Notes: generated from the sequence alone by a model not told the origin. A stretch of DNA of 64,000 nucleotides from Nocardioides sp. dk884 (GCF_009557055.1 NZ_CP045649.1:3695501-3759500); one strand, 5' to 3'. Shown: positions 53,495-62,088, counted from the first letter of the stretch. Program-made: numbers and translations.

Positions 53495-54199
53495 ATGACT
53501 GCGGGCCGCGTCGTCTCGCTGGTGCCCTCGATCACCGAGGCACTGGCGGCGACGCGGCCCGAGTCGTTGGTGGGCGCCACCGACTGGTGCACCCACCCCG
53601 CCGACCTCGACGTCACCCGGGTCCGCGGCACCAAGAACCCCGACCTCGCCAAGATCCTCGCCCTGGCCCCCGACGTGGTGGTGGCCAACAAGGAGGAGAA
53701 CCGCGAGCTCGACGTACGCCGGCTGCGCGAGGCGGGCGTCGACGTCTGGGTCAGCGAGATCGAGAGCGTGCCGGCGGCGTTCGCGGCGTACGACGAGCTC
53801 TTCGACGACGTGCTCGGCTGGGCCCGCCCCGACTGGCTGGAGGAGGCCCGCGCGCTGTGGGCCGGCCCGGCGCCGGAGGCGACCCGCCGGGTGGCGATCG
53901 CGATCTGGCGCGACCCGTGGATGGTGGTCGGCTCGCGCACCTTCACCGGCGACCTGGCCCGCCGCCTCGGCCTGGCCAACGTGTACGACGGGCACGCCGA
54001 GCGCTACCCGCGCGTCGAGCCCGGCGAGCTCGACGCCTGCGGGGCCGACGTGGTGCTGCTGCCCGACGAGCCCTACCTCTTCACCGCCGAGGACGGCCCC
54101 GAGACGCTGGCGCTGCCCACCGAGCTGGTCAGCGGGCGGCTGCTCACCTGGTACGGCCCCTCGCTGATCGCCGCGCACGCCTCGCTGGCGCGCCCGTAG
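53495..54199 (+). CDS. BtuF/TroA-like helical-backbone metal or corrinoid binding protein, apparently cytosolic
   Basis: 234 aa. The two-lobed helical-backbone fold is suggested by RVVSLVPSITEALAATRPES, VGATDWCTHPADL, VRGTKNPDLAKILALAPDVV and VSEIESVPAAFAAYDELF. These resemble BtuF, the cobalamin-binding protein of the vitamin B12 importer. There is no signal peptide or lipobox: translation starts directly at the conserved fold, so the protein is probably inside the cell. No BtuCD genes adjoin it. Proximity to the B12-dependent IcmF (two genes upstream) hints at a corrinoid handling role; this is inference only. Confidence 0.8.
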   Translation: MTAGRVVSLVPSITEALAATRPESLVGATDWCTHPADLDVTRVRGTKNPDLAKILALAPDVVVANKEENRELDVRRLREAGVDVWVSEIESVPAAFAAYDELFDDVLGWARPDWLEEARALWAGPAPEATRRVAIAIWRDPWMVVGSRTFTGDLARRLGLANVYDGHAERYPRVEPGELDACGADVVLLPDEPYLFTAEDGPETLALPTELVSGRLLTWYGPSLIAAHASLARP

Positions 54200-54224
54200 C
54201 CGAGCAGCCAGCCCCCAGCGGCCC

Positions 54225-55301
54225 TCAGCGACCCCCGCGCACCGCATCCTCGACCGCGCGCACGTCGCCGGCGTCGAGCAGCCCGAGACCCGCGGCGTGA
54301 TGAGCCACCGCCGCGGAGTCGGCGGCGAGCAGGAACGGCACGTCGTGCTCCCAGCTGTCGGCGACCTGCTCGACGCGCCCGTCCTCGGGGTCCAGGCGCA
54401 CCTCGCGGATGTAGACCGCCGCGATCCGCCCGGGGTGGCGGCGCACCACCTCGGCGTAGATCTCCGGGTCGTGCTCACCGGAGTCCCCGACGAGCACGAA
54501 GCGCAGCCGCGGGTGCAGGCGCAGCACCTCCTCGATGCGGGCCAGCTTGTGCCCGCGCGAGCCGACCCGCCCGTCGCCGACCAGGTCGCGCAGCAGCAGC
54601 GGCCCGGCCGGGAAGCCGCGGTGGTCGAGGAAGCCGAGCAGGAAGTCGTGGAGGTTCCACGGGCTCGAGGAGACGTAGAAGAACGGGTTGCCCGGCCCCT
54701 CCAGGGCCCGGTAGAGCTCGGCGGCCCCGGCGAACGGCGTGCGGGTCAGCGCGGAGCCGGTGAGGGTCTGGCGCACCATCGACCAGGTGCGCTGCACCCC
54801 GGTCTGCAGGATCGTGTCGTCGACGTCGGAGATGATCCCGAGGCGCGCCTGCGGCCCGGCCACCCGCACCTGGATGACCGCACCCGCCGCCTCGATCCCG
54901 CGGTACGCCGCGGCCAGCGACACCCGCGCGTCGGTCCAGGGCGCGACCAGGTCGGAGGCCTCCAGCTCGGTCTCGAAGTAGCCGTCGCGGTCGGTCTCGG
55001 TGGTGGTCTCCGCGGCGCCGATCCGGGCCCGCAGCGGCACCCCGGGCAGCTCGCGGGTGAGGAACCCCGCGGCGCTGCGGCGTACGGCGGCCCACACCGC
55101 TTCGCCCTCGATGGTCTCGGCCGGGGCGGGGTTGTCGAGCACCCGCCCGCGCAGGATCACCCGGCCGGCGCTGCCGTGGCCGATGTAGGCCACGATCCGG
55201 AAGTGCCGGGGCGTCTCGTCGCCGCGGCGGCGGTCGCGCAGGTGGTCCCAGCGGCGCTCGAGGGCGGCCAGGACGGCGCGGGCACGGGAGGCGTCGCTCA
55301 T
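54225..55301 (-). CDS. App1-family (DUF2183) HAD-like phosphatase
   Basis: 358 aa from ATG 55301, overlapping the hydratase stop (ATGA). The N-terminal half is a beta-rich domain (RIVAYIGHGSAGRVILRGRV, then ETTTETDRDGYFETELEASD). The C-terminal half carries the HAD-type signature GIISDVDDTILQTG (D-x-D-x-T), FFYVSSSPWNLHDFL, and FVLVGDSGEHDPEIYAEVVR with the acidic motif IV. Yeast App1 is a phosphatidate phosphatase; bacterial members are uncharacterised as far as I recall. No signal peptide, so cytosolic. Confidence 0.87.
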   Translation of the reverse strand: MSDASRARAVLAALERRWDHLRDRRRGDETPRHFRIVAYIGHGSAGRVILRGRVLDNPAPAETIEGEAVWAAVRRSAAGFLTRELPGVPLRARIGAAETTTETDRDGYFETELEASDLVAPWTDARVSLAAAYRGIEAAGAVIQVRVAGPQARLGIISDVDDTILQTGVQRTWSMVRQTLTGSALTRTPFAGAAELYRALEGPGNPFFYVSSSPWNLHDFLLGFLDHRGFPAGPLLLRDLVGDGRVGSRGHKLARIEEVLRLHPRLRFVLVGDSGEHDPEIYAEVVRRHPGRIAAVYIREVRLDPEDGRVEQVADSWEHDVPFLLAADSAAVAHHAAGLGLLDAGDVRAVEDAVRGGR

Positions 55302-56056
55302 CGGAAGGCCGGCTTCTCCTTGGCGAGGAACGCGCGCACGCCCTCGGCGAAGTCCGGTCCGGTGTAGACCTCGCGCAGCAGCACGTCGTCCTCGCGCGGG
55401 GAGGCCTCGGCGACCCGGGCGCGGGCGAGCAGCTGGGCCTTGGTGGCGCGCAGGGTCACCCCGGAGGCGGCGCGCAGCCCGTCGAGGACGGTGGCCACCT
55501 CGGCGTCGAGGTCGTCGGTCACCGCGAGCAGCGCGCCCACGGCGTACGCCCGGTCGGCGGCGAGCAGCCGCGAGGTCAGCAGCATCTCGCGGGTCAGGGA
55601 CTCCCCGAAGACCGCGGCGCAGCGATAGACCACCGAGGCGGACAGCGCGTTGCCGAGGGTGCGGGCGATCGGGTAGCCGAAGCGCGAGGCGGGAGTCGCG
55701 ATCCGCAGGTCGCAGTGGGTGGCGACCGCGAGGCCGCCGCCGACGCAGACCCCGTCGACGGCCGCGATCGTGACCTGCGGCAACGCGTGGAGGGCCTCGA
55801 GGAGCTCGCGGATCCAGTTCTCGTAGGCCACCGCATCGGTGTCGAGGAAGTCGCTGATCTCGTTGCCGGCCGCGAACGCCTTGCCGCCGGCGCCGCGCAG
55901 CACCAGGGCACGCACGTCGCCCGCGTCCTGCAGCTGGGCGCACAGCTCGCGCAGCTCGGCGTACATCGCCCGGGTGAAGGCGTTGCGGCGCTCGGGCCGG
56001 TTGAAGGTGACGGTGACGACGCCGTCGCCCCGCTCGATCAGCACCTCGTCGCTCAC
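55298..56056 (-). CDS. Enoyl-CoA hydratase/isomerase family protein
   Basis: 252 aa from GTG 56056. Crotonase segments GGKAFAAGNEISDFLDTDAV and VDGVCVGGGLAVATHCDLRI are clear. The usual catalytic-glutamate region reads ARTLGNALSASVVYRCAAVF, without Glu or Asp at the expected place, so it is not a standard hydratase and may be an isomerase, hydrolase or decarboxylase of the superfamily. A TACGCT -10 element ends 8 bp before the GTG (near-leaderless). First gene of a two-gene operon with the App1-like protein. Confidence 0.85.
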   Translation of the reverse strand: MSDEVLIERGDGVVTVTFNRPERRNAFTRAMYAELRELCAQLQDAGDVRALVLRGAGGKAFAAGNEISDFLDTDAVAYENWIRELLEALHALPQVTIAAVDGVCVGGGLAVATHCDLRIATPASRFGYPIARTLGNALSASVVYRCAAVFGESLTREMLLTSRLLAADRAYAVGALLAVTDDLDAEVATVLDGLRAASGVTLRATKAQLLARARVAEASPREDDVLLREVYTGPDFAEGVRAFLAKEKPAFR

Positions 56057-56063
56057 GTCGGCG

Positions 56064-56069
56064 AGCGTA
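56064..56069 (-). promoter_or_regulatory. Likely -10 element (TACGCT) of the hydratase gene
   Basis: On the minus strand TACGCT ends 8 bases before GTG 56056; no Shine-Dalgarno is visible. Confidence 0.5.
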
Positions 56070-56218
56070 CCGGGGTGCCTGGCCGGCGGCGGCGCCCGGT
56101 GGCAACGGCAGGAGCCAGGCATAAATCACCCTTAGGGGGGGAGAAAAGAAAAGCAAAGGATGTCTCTCAGTAAAATCTCTTCCGCTCGGGACACGCGCGT
56201 TTACGGTCGGGAGATCGT

Positions 56219-56232
56219 GCGACACATGTCGC
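56219..56232. promoter_or_regulatory. Inverted repeat before the large HTH gene
   Basis: GCGACACATGTCGC has 6-nt perfect arms and lies 30 bp before the ATG at 56262, near the AGGAGG RBS. An A-rich stretch (56140-56176) with TAAAAT lies upstream. A possible autoregulatory site for the HTH protein. Confidence 0.4.
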
Positions 56233-56261
56233 CACCAACCAGGAGGAATCGACCGCTTCGC

Positions 56262-57791
56262 ATGGCCGCACCGCTCACCGTCCTCGAGGACACCACGCCG
56301 CTCCTCGGGCCGTCCATCGACACCGGCGTCCGGATCGGCTGGCTGCTGCGGATGGCACGCCTGGTCGCCGGCGAGGGCCGGTTCGACCGACTGGAGGACA
56401 TGGCGGCGGTCGTGGAGACCAACGTGACCGCGCTGCACCGCATCGAGACCGGTCGGGTACGACGCGGGGTGGTGGTCGATGCCTACGAGCGGGCGCTCGG
56501 GCTGCCTGCCGGCGCGCTGCGTGGGCCCACCGACGTGCTGTGCCGCCTCTTCGGCAACGGGCCGACCGACCGGGACCCCGGGCAGGTCGTCGACACGGTC
56601 GCGGGACTCTCGGCGCTCACCGACCTGGTGCTCGACGGGGAGCCCGACGGCAGCGAGTGGCTGACCTGGGCCCGCGCGATGTCCCAGCCGTTCGCGCTGG
56701 GCCTCCCCCACCGGATCGCGGTCCCCCTGGTCGGCCGGCTGGCGCGCGAGCTGGGCCGGTCCCAGGGCCGCGCCTACCCGATCCGGCACGAGGCGCTCGC
56801 GCTGCTGCGCCGCAGCGGCTACGGGCCGGTGGTGCTCGAGGCGGTGCAGGAGATCGTCAGCGACCCGCACGCCCAGATGGTCACCGGCGTCCTGAGCGTG
56901 CTCGCCGAGGACGCGAGCCCCGAGGCCGCCCTCTGGCTGGCCCGGCAGCTGCACGTGCCGCGCATGCAGCTCTTCGCCAGCGCGACGATCGCGCTGGAGA
57001 AGATGGCGCTGGTCAGCTCCGACCCGGACTTCTGGGTGCCGCTGGTGGACCTCATCGCCGCGGCGTACGACAACACCGAGCCGGGCTCCCCGCACTGGGA
57101 GTGCCTCTCCCACCTGATCCGGCTGATCCCGCTGGAGGACCGCCGCCGGCTGGGCGACTGGCAGCCCCCGCACCCGCCGGCCCCGCTCGGGATGGAGGTG
57201 CTGCGCTACGCCGACGAGGAGAACAGCGCGGTCTGGACCGAGTCCGTCGAGCGCGCCCGGATGGTGTGCCGGCAGGTCGACATCGCCTACCAGCCGATGC
57301 TCGCCCGGCTGCTGTTCGAGGCGGCGTTCGGCCCGTACGACGTGCGCGCGAACGCGACCTTCGCGCTGCTCTCCGGGCTACCGACGATCACGGTGCCGCT
57401 CCACGAGCACATCGCCGAGATCGCCACCCACCACCAGGACCCGGGCGTCGTGGTGCGAGCGCGCGCCCGGCTCTCGGGCTCCCGCCTCGGATCGATCCCG
57501 CACGCGGCGCGCGCCTGGGTCGACCACGAGAACCCCCAGCACCGCGAGGTCGGGATGATCCTGCTGGGCGCGGCCGGAGAGAAGCTCCCGGAGCCCCAGA
57601 CCGAGCGGGCGCTGCGCGGCGACCTCGCCGGCGCCAACGCCGCCCTGCAGGGCCTGGGACTGGCCGGCGACCCCCGCCTGCGCGACGTCGTCGCCGACGA
57701 GACGCTCACCCAGACGGTCCGCGACAACGCCGCCTGGTGGCTGCGCAACGGCGCGCGGGTCGTGGACGACAGCGACCACATCGCCCGCTGA
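56262..57791 (+). CDS. Large XRE-type helix-turn-helix protein of unknown function
   Basis: 509 aa from ATG 56262 (AGGAGG 15 bases upstream; ATG 56226 is an alternative). Residues about 18-75 look like an XRE helix-turn-helix: IGWLLRMARLVAGEGRFDRL, EDMAAVVETNVTALHRIETG, then GVVVDAYERALGLPAGALR. The remaining 420 residues are helical and repeat-like (for example HEALALLRRSGYGPVVLEAV, LAEDASPEAALWLARQL, HREVGMILLGAAGE), suggesting HEAT-like repeats. No catalytic motif is recognised. The upstream DNA is unusually A/G-rich (a G7 run, then AAAAGAAAAGCAAAGGA), unlike its neighbours. It may regulate the phage-tail-like cassette downstream; this is inference. Confidence 0.8.
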   Translation: MAAPLTVLEDTTPLLGPSIDTGVRIGWLLRMARLVAGEGRFDRLEDMAAVVETNVTALHRIETGRVRRGVVVDAYERALGLPAGALRGPTDVLCRLFGNGPTDRDPGQVVDTVAGLSALTDLVLDGEPDGSEWLTWARAMSQPFALGLPHRIAVPLVGRLARELGRSQGRAYPIRHEALALLRRSGYGPVVLEAVQEIVSDPHAQMVTGVLSVLAEDASPEAALWLARQLHVPRMQLFASATIALEKMALVSSDPDFWVPLVDLIAAAYDNTEPGSPHWECLSHLIRLIPLEDRRRLGDWQPPHPPAPLGMEVLRYADEENSAVWTESVERARMVCRQVDIAYQPMLARLLFEAAFGPYDVRANATFALLSGLPTITVPLHEHIAEIATHHQDPGVVVRARARLSGSRLGSIPHAARAWVDHENPQHREVGMILLGAAGEKLPEPQTERALRGDLAGANAALQGLGLAGDPRLRDVVADETLTQTVRDNAAWWLRNGARVVDDSDHIAR

Positions 57792-57793
57792 CC

Positions 57794-57811
57794 AACCCAC
57801 TGCGTGGGTTT
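57794..57811 (+). terminator. Short hairpin terminator after the HTH gene
   Basis: AACCCAC-TGC-GTGGGTT followed by T: a 7-bp stem with a 3-nt loop directly after the stop. The next 200 bp to 58011 carry no clear gene; only the presumed promoter of the cassette downstream. Confidence 0.55.
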
Positions 57812-58011
57812 ATGGGCGACTTGCCCTGAGCCTCTAGCGCGAGCAGCGGGTCTCCCGCGCGCGCCGGACGATCCGCGAGTGCGCTCTCCGCCTCGTTGGG
57901 TGCGGACGGCGAGATCATCATGGAAGGGCCGCGTTCGCTCAGTTTGCGCTCCACGCTCGTGTCCATGCAAGAACCTGCGCGGCCCAGCACTGGCGCCGGA
58001 ACCTTCTGTCC

Positions 58012-58425
58012 ATGCGCCTCCAACAACTTGCCCTGCCGGCTGCGTGCGCCGCCGTGGGCCTTGGTCTCGGCGGAGCGACCGTCGCCATCGCGACTCCTCC
58101 CGATCCCGCACCTGCGGTCGCCCCGGCTGCGGCTCCCAAGGTCGCGAAGGTCAGGATCTGCCTTACCCGCAAGAACGTCGTCGTCGGCGCGAACGCCAAG
58201 AGCAAGTGCCCCAAGGGCGCCTCGTTGGTGGCCATCAACCGCGTCGGTCCCAGGGGGCCGATCGGCCCGCTGGGACCGGTTGGCCCCGCTGGCCTTGATG
58301 GACGCGACGGTGACGATGGGGCCCCAGGGCAGGACGGAAAGCCCGGGCCGCAGGGTCCAGCAGGGCCTCCCGGCCCCGGCGGTAGCGCCGCCCCCCACGG
58401 TGACATCGATGGAGGTGCGCCGTGA
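58012..58425 (+). CDS. Secreted collagen-like protein
   Basis: 137 aa. An uncharged N-terminal segment ([20 protein letters not shown], then [10 protein letters not shown]) looks like a signal peptide. A Pro/Ala linker and a short region with two cysteines ([20 protein letters not shown]) follow. Residues about 78-127 are Gly-X-Y repeats ([20 protein letters not shown], then [20 protein letters not shown]), about 17 triplets. It ends GDIDGGAP. Collagen-like stalks occur in phage tail fibres and spore or surface fibres. First gene of a four-gene cassette with overlaps or tight spacing. Confidence 0.8.
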   Translation: MRLQQLALPAACAAVGLGLGGATVAIATPPDPAPAVAPAAAPKVAKVRICLTRKNVVVGANAKSKCPKGASLVAINRVGPRGPIGPLGPVGPAGLDGRDGDDGAPGQDGKPGPQGPAGPPGPGGSAAPHGDIDGGAP

Positions 58426-58568
58426 GCAGCGAACCGAAGCCCACAGGCGGCACCCGCCGCGGCCTGCTGGCAGCCCTGCTCGGCACGAGCGCTGCCGCCA
58501 TCGCACTCGCACCATCCCCAGCACAAGCCTCGCCGGACGACGACATCATCGACGGCGGCACACCATGA
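58422..58568 (+). CDS. 48-residue exported mini-protein with Tat-like signal
   Basis: GTG 58422 overlaps the collagen-like stop (GTGA). The product is a signal-peptide-like sequence, [20 protein letters not shown] followed by PSPAQA, with a twin arginine and an AQA cleavage site near residue 36. Only about 12 mature residues remain ([12 protein letters not shown]). The mature tail echoes the end of the preceding protein (GDIDGGAP). It is too short for an enzyme. It may be a secreted peptide, an anchor or a relic of a longer exported gene. Confidence 0.6.
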   Translation: MSSEPKPTGGTRRGLLAALLGTSAAAIALAPSPAQASPDDDIIDGGTP

Positions 58569-58586
58569 ACCACGGAGGACGTTGAC

Positions 58587-59213
58587 ATGGCCACCATCAA
58601 GTTCCGCCGCGGCACCGCAGCCCAGTGGGCGGCGGCAGATCCCGTCCTCGCTGCCGGTGAGCCCGGGTTCGAGACCGACACTGACAAGCACAAGATCGGC
58701 GACGGGTCGAGCCGGTGGGCCGCGCTGCCCTACTACCTCAGTGAGCCGGCGCTTCATGCCTCGACTGAGCAAGCGGCCGACGGACGGATCGAGGCCCGCG
58801 GCGCCCTGGTTGGTGCGCCGGCGGACGTCCACCTAGCCTCGTGCTTCATCGCGGGGACGCCGGCCGCGACGGTCGCGATCATGGTCGCCCCGTTCCGGCT
58901 GCAGGTGCTCGGCGCCAGCGTCGTCCAGATGAATGGCCCGATGAGCATCACCCAGTCGGCGGATAATTTCTGGCAAATCAACTTGCTCCGGGTTCGCAGC
59001 AACAGCAGCGTCAGCATTGCCGGGCGCAGCACCCGCAACGACTCGTCAGTCAACGGCTCCTGGGACAAGCGGGCCGACTTCGATTTCGACTTCCAGCCGT
59101 TTGCAAACAACGTGCTGGAGAAGGGCGACATTGTCGCCGCCCAGTTCGCCAAGACCGGCGCTATCGGTGATCCGGTGGACGTCACCGCGACTGTGAGGTA
59201 CCTGCCGCTATGA
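58587..59213 (+). CDS. Phage tail-fibre-type protein with MTD-like N-terminal domain
   Basis: 208 aa; ATG 58587 with GGAGG eight bases upstream. Residues 3-50 (IKFRRGTAAQWAAADPVLAA, GEPGFETDTDKHKIGDGSSR, WAALPY) match the short N-terminal domain of phage tail-fibre and major-tropism-determinant-type proteins. The remainder is beta-rich with asparagine, serine and phenylalanine (ITQSADNFWQINLLRVRSNS), and its codon use is less GC-biased than its neighbours. There is no signal peptide. No capsid, portal or tail-tape gene lies nearby, so it is a stand-alone cassette or a prophage relic. Confidence 0.75.
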   Translation: MATIKFRRGTAAQWAAADPVLAAGEPGFETDTDKHKIGDGSSRWAALPYYLSEPALHASTEQAADGRIEARGALVGAPADVHLASCFIAGTPAATVAIMVAPFRLQVLGASVVQMNGPMSITQSADNFWQINLLRVRSNSSVSIAGRSTRNDSSVNGSWDKRADFDFDFQPFANNVLEKGDIVAAQFAKTGAIGDPVDVTATVRYLPL

Positions 59214-60118
59214 ACTCTCTCGACCCAATGATCCCTGACCTCGCTCGCACCATCCATGTCGTAGGCGACCAGCACCACGGTAGCCTGGCCGCCTCTCGGA
59301 AGGCGCTGCTAGAGGCGGGCCTGGCGCAGCCCCTTACCCGGTGGATCAATGACCGCGTCGCGGCGTGCCTGCACATGGGTGACCTGACGAACAACGCCAC
59401 GGACGCTGAGGACAACCTCTATGTCGCGCATCGAGGGCACTACGGAGACGCCCCCCTCCACGCGATCCTCGGTAACCATGACATCCGCAGCAACCGAAAT
59501 CCTGAGGAGCACGCCGCCGCGTTGGGGCTCCCGGGGTCGATGTGGACCGCCGAGATCGAGAGGATGGGCGTCACCATCGTCGGCGTTCTGCCGGGGACCG
59601 ACACCGCTGCGCATAACTCCGGCTCGCAGTTCACTTCCGAGCGGCTGGCCCGGCTCGACTCGACTTTGGCAGGTATAGACGGAGATGTGTGGATCGCCTG
59701 CCACTTCCCAATGCATGACACGGTGAACGGGTCCGCCTCCGACCCGGCCATCCGCAAGCGCTCGGTAACGTCTGGGTACTACGTGGCGACTACGGGAGCT
59801 ACTTCCAACTCCAACGCCGTTCTGGAGATGCTCGACGACCACTCGAACGTGAAGGCATGGCTTTCAGCCCACATCCACGCCGACCTGACCGCCGACCGGC
59901 TGCTGACCACGGTCAGCACGGGGAGCCGGGGGATCGCCCACATCAACACGGGCGCAGTCGCACCGCTTGAAGTGGCGCAGTCTCCCAGGTCACAGATCAA
60001 CACCTTCTACCTGACCAAGGTCGAGGGCGGAATCGAGGTCCGCGTGCGCGGCCACCACGCCGGCGGCTACTGGGAGAGCATCGGAGGACGGCGCGTCACG
60101 CTGGTTCCCACGTCCTAG
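59210..60118 (+). CDS. Calcineurin-like metallophosphoesterase
   Basis: 302 aa; ATG overlaps the stop of the tail-fibre-type gene (ATGA). Metal-binding motifs are in order: VVGDQHHG (a G-D-x-H variant) near residue 18, LHMGDLTNN near 54, LGNHD near 86, CHFPMHD near 165, and SAHIHADL near 218. They define a dimetal phosphoesterase. There is no signal peptide. Phage genomes sometimes pair such enzymes with tail fibres, and translational coupling here supports a joint function. Base composition is lower in GC than flanking genes, suggesting transfer. Confidence 0.85.
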   Translation: MNSLDPMIPDLARTIHVVGDQHHGSLAASRKALLEAGLAQPLTRWINDRVAACLHMGDLTNNATDAEDNLYVAHRGHYGDAPLHAILGNHDIRSNRNPEEHAAALGLPGSMWTAEIERMGVTIVGVLPGTDTAAHNSGSQFTSERLARLDSTLAGIDGDVWIACHFPMHDTVNGSASDPAIRKRSVTSGYYVATTGATSNSNAVLEMLDDHSNVKAWLSAHIHADLTADRLLTTVSTGSRGIAHINTGAVAPLEVAQSPRSQINTFYLTKVEGGIEVRVRGHHAGGYWESIGGRRVTLVPTS

Positions 60119-60197
60119 TTGCTCCGCGACTCCGTGTCTGGGTTCGCGCCACTCGGCCGGGATAGAGCGCTCCGACCATAAGGAACCTGCACACAAA

Positions 60198-60236
60198 GCC
60201 GGCTCCCGCCGCCCTCACAGGGTGGCGGGAGCCGGC
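60198..60236. terminator. Bidirectional hairpin between convergent genes
   Basis: GCCGGCTCCCGCC pairs with GGCGGGAGCCGGC (13 bp) around a 13-nt loop. It separates the phosphoesterase from the DUF4012 gene on the other strand. Confidence 0.8.
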
Positions 60237-60293
60237 GTCGTCCTCTCGCCGGCGCACAGGGTTCAGGCCCGAAGTCCGGCGTCCCACTGAGGA

Positions 60294-62036
60294 TCAGCAG
60301 GCGCTGCGCGCCACCGAGGACTTCGCGCCGGCCCGCACGCCGGGGGTCACCTGGATCTCGGTATCGCCGGTCTGGTCGGCGCCCGACTTCATCGTCCAGC
60401 GGATGTTGCTCTCCTGGCCAGGCTCGAGCGCAAGCTGGATCTCGGCGATCTTGCGGCCGTCCTGGTCGATCGCCTGGTCGTCGATGTTCATCGCGTCGAG
60501 CTTGACACCGGAGACCTCGCCGCCTGCCGGCGAGTAGAGCCTGATCATCACGAACTGCGAGCCCGGGTCGGCCGGGGACGACCCGGCACCGGTGATGTAG
60601 GCGGGCAGCGACGCGGCGTCGTCGGGGGCGCTGGAGGCAATCCGCATGTGCCCGGTGTAGGCCTGACGCCCACCGCCGCAGTGGGTGGCGGTGACGCTGA
60701 CGTCGTAATCGAGGAAGTAGGACATCTTGCTCATCGTCAGGTCGTTGAGGGTGACGGTGACCTGCGGGTCGGCGGCCGGGTCGGTGATGAACTCCCCGGC
60801 GACGTCACTGCCGGTCAGCGCCTGCTGCTCGACGTCGGCGAAGGAGTGCACGAAGATCCGACCCTCGTCGGCACCGCGGGCCAGGCCACTCATCAGCGCG
60901 CGGACGTCGCCGCCGCCCGAGGAGATCCGCTCGAACGTCGTACGCGCCACCTCGCGGAAGAACTCGTCCTGCTCGGCGGGGTCCTCATAGCGCAGATAGA
61001 CCTCGTGCAGCAACTCGTCGACAATGTTGTCAGCGGTGAGCTCAACGTCGCGCACGGTGACCGGGCCGGTCGCCTTCAGCACGTAGGACAGCGCGACGGG
61101 ATCCAGGGACAGGACGCTGTCGATGGTCTCCGGATAGGCCAGCTCCCAACGGGCCTTGATCAACTCGGCGGTGCGTGGGAAATCGGGCGTGAAGTTTGCG
61201 TTGATCATGTGTGTGCCGAGGAGCGACCCGTAGAGCTGCTGCTCGGCCCGGGTCAAGGGACCCACAGGTCTCTGGAGTGCCTCGAAGGAGTTACCTGCCA
61301 CCTGACGCGCCAACTCGACCCGTCCGTCCTGGGCGGTGGCGAGGGTGACCGCGCCGGGCAGGCCGCCCGTGGCGCGGATCTCGGCATTGTTCTGGAAGAC
61401 CAGCAAGTGGTTGCGCGGACGGTCGGCCCCCAGCATCGTCGGCAGCACCGCCAGCGCGGTGTCGACCGAGGACAGCGCGTGGTCGGCGTCGCGGACCACC
61501 GCGGCGAGCGCGCGGTACTTCGTCTTGAACCGGCCGACGTAGCCCACGGGGTCCTCCTCCGCGAGCCGCGCCGAGGCGGCGGAGAGGGCGGTGGAGGCCT
61601 GCGCGACCGGGTCGCGCAGCTCGACGAGCGCGTCGACGTCGACGCGCGCGTCGCGCGGTGCGAGCCCGTCGAGGCCATCTGAGGCCTGGACCATCGGCTC
61701 CACGCCGTCGGCGCCCAGGTCGCTGACCACCTCGGCCACGGCGCGGACGCCGCGGGCGTCGTCGCCCACGACCGGGAGCCAGGTCAGCGCCGTCCACCCC
61801 AGACCGTCGGTGCGGTCGCGGGCGGTGTCACCCGCCTCGCGCAGGTCCTCGAGCGCGGACTGCATGCGCGCGGAGTCGCCGGCCTCGGCGGCCAGCCCGA
61901 TCTCCTCGACCTTCTCGACCGCGACGTTGAGGTCGCCGTAGACCTTCCAGGCCTGCCACGCGGCCCACGCCCCCCACGCGCCGATGACGAGAGCCACGAA
62001 CAGGACAGGCCAAAGCCACCGCCGTCGGGAACGCAT
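60294..62036 (-). CDS. DUF4012-family membrane-anchored protein
   Basis: 580 aa from ATG 62036; on the minus strand TAGGAT (complement of 62044-62049) ends 8 bp upstream, supporting this start over ATG 62045 or 62063. One N-terminal membrane span (WLWPVLFVALVIGAWGAWAA) follows a short basic segment, so the large domain is outside. The conserved LVFQNNAEIRATGGLPGAVT is the hallmark of DUF4012 proteins, which are often near exopolysaccharide genes. YGSLLGTHMINANFTPDFPR and the C-terminal beta domain are also typical. No molecular function is established as far as I know. Confidence 0.88.
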   Translation of the reverse strand: MRSRRRWLWPVLFVALVIGAWGAWAAWQAWKVYGDLNVAVEKVEEIGLAAEAGDSARMQSALEDLREAGDTARDRTDGLGWTALTWLPVVGDDARGVRAVAEVVSDLGADGVEPMVQASDGLDGLAPRDARVDVDALVELRDPVAQASTALSAASARLAEEDPVGYVGRFKTKYRALAAVVRDADHALSSVDTALAVLPTMLGADRPRNHLLVFQNNAEIRATGGLPGAVTLATAQDGRVELARQVAGNSFEALQRPVGPLTRAEQQLYGSLLGTHMINANFTPDFPRTAELIKARWELAYPETIDSVLSLDPVALSYVLKATGPVTVRDVELTADNIVDELLHEVYLRYEDPAEQDEFFREVARTTFERISSGGGDVRALMSGLARGADEGRIFVHSFADVEQQALTGSDVAGEFITDPAADPQVTVTLNDLTMSKMSYFLDYDVSVTATHCGGGRQAYTGHMRIASSAPDDAASLPAYITGAGSSPADPGSQFVMIRLYSPAGGEVSGVKLDAMNIDDQAIDQDGRKIAEIQLALEPGQESNIRWTMKSGADQTGDTEIQVTPGVRAGAKSSVARSAC

Positions 62037-62088
62037 GACCGTCATCCTATTGATCACATGCATCCGCCGCGAATGCGTCCCAGAAATG

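Noticed and set aside
58012..60118. Complete prophage
   Set aside because: Only tail-fibre-like and phosphoesterase genes are seen; no integrase, terminase, portal, capsid, lysin or attachment-site repeat was found.
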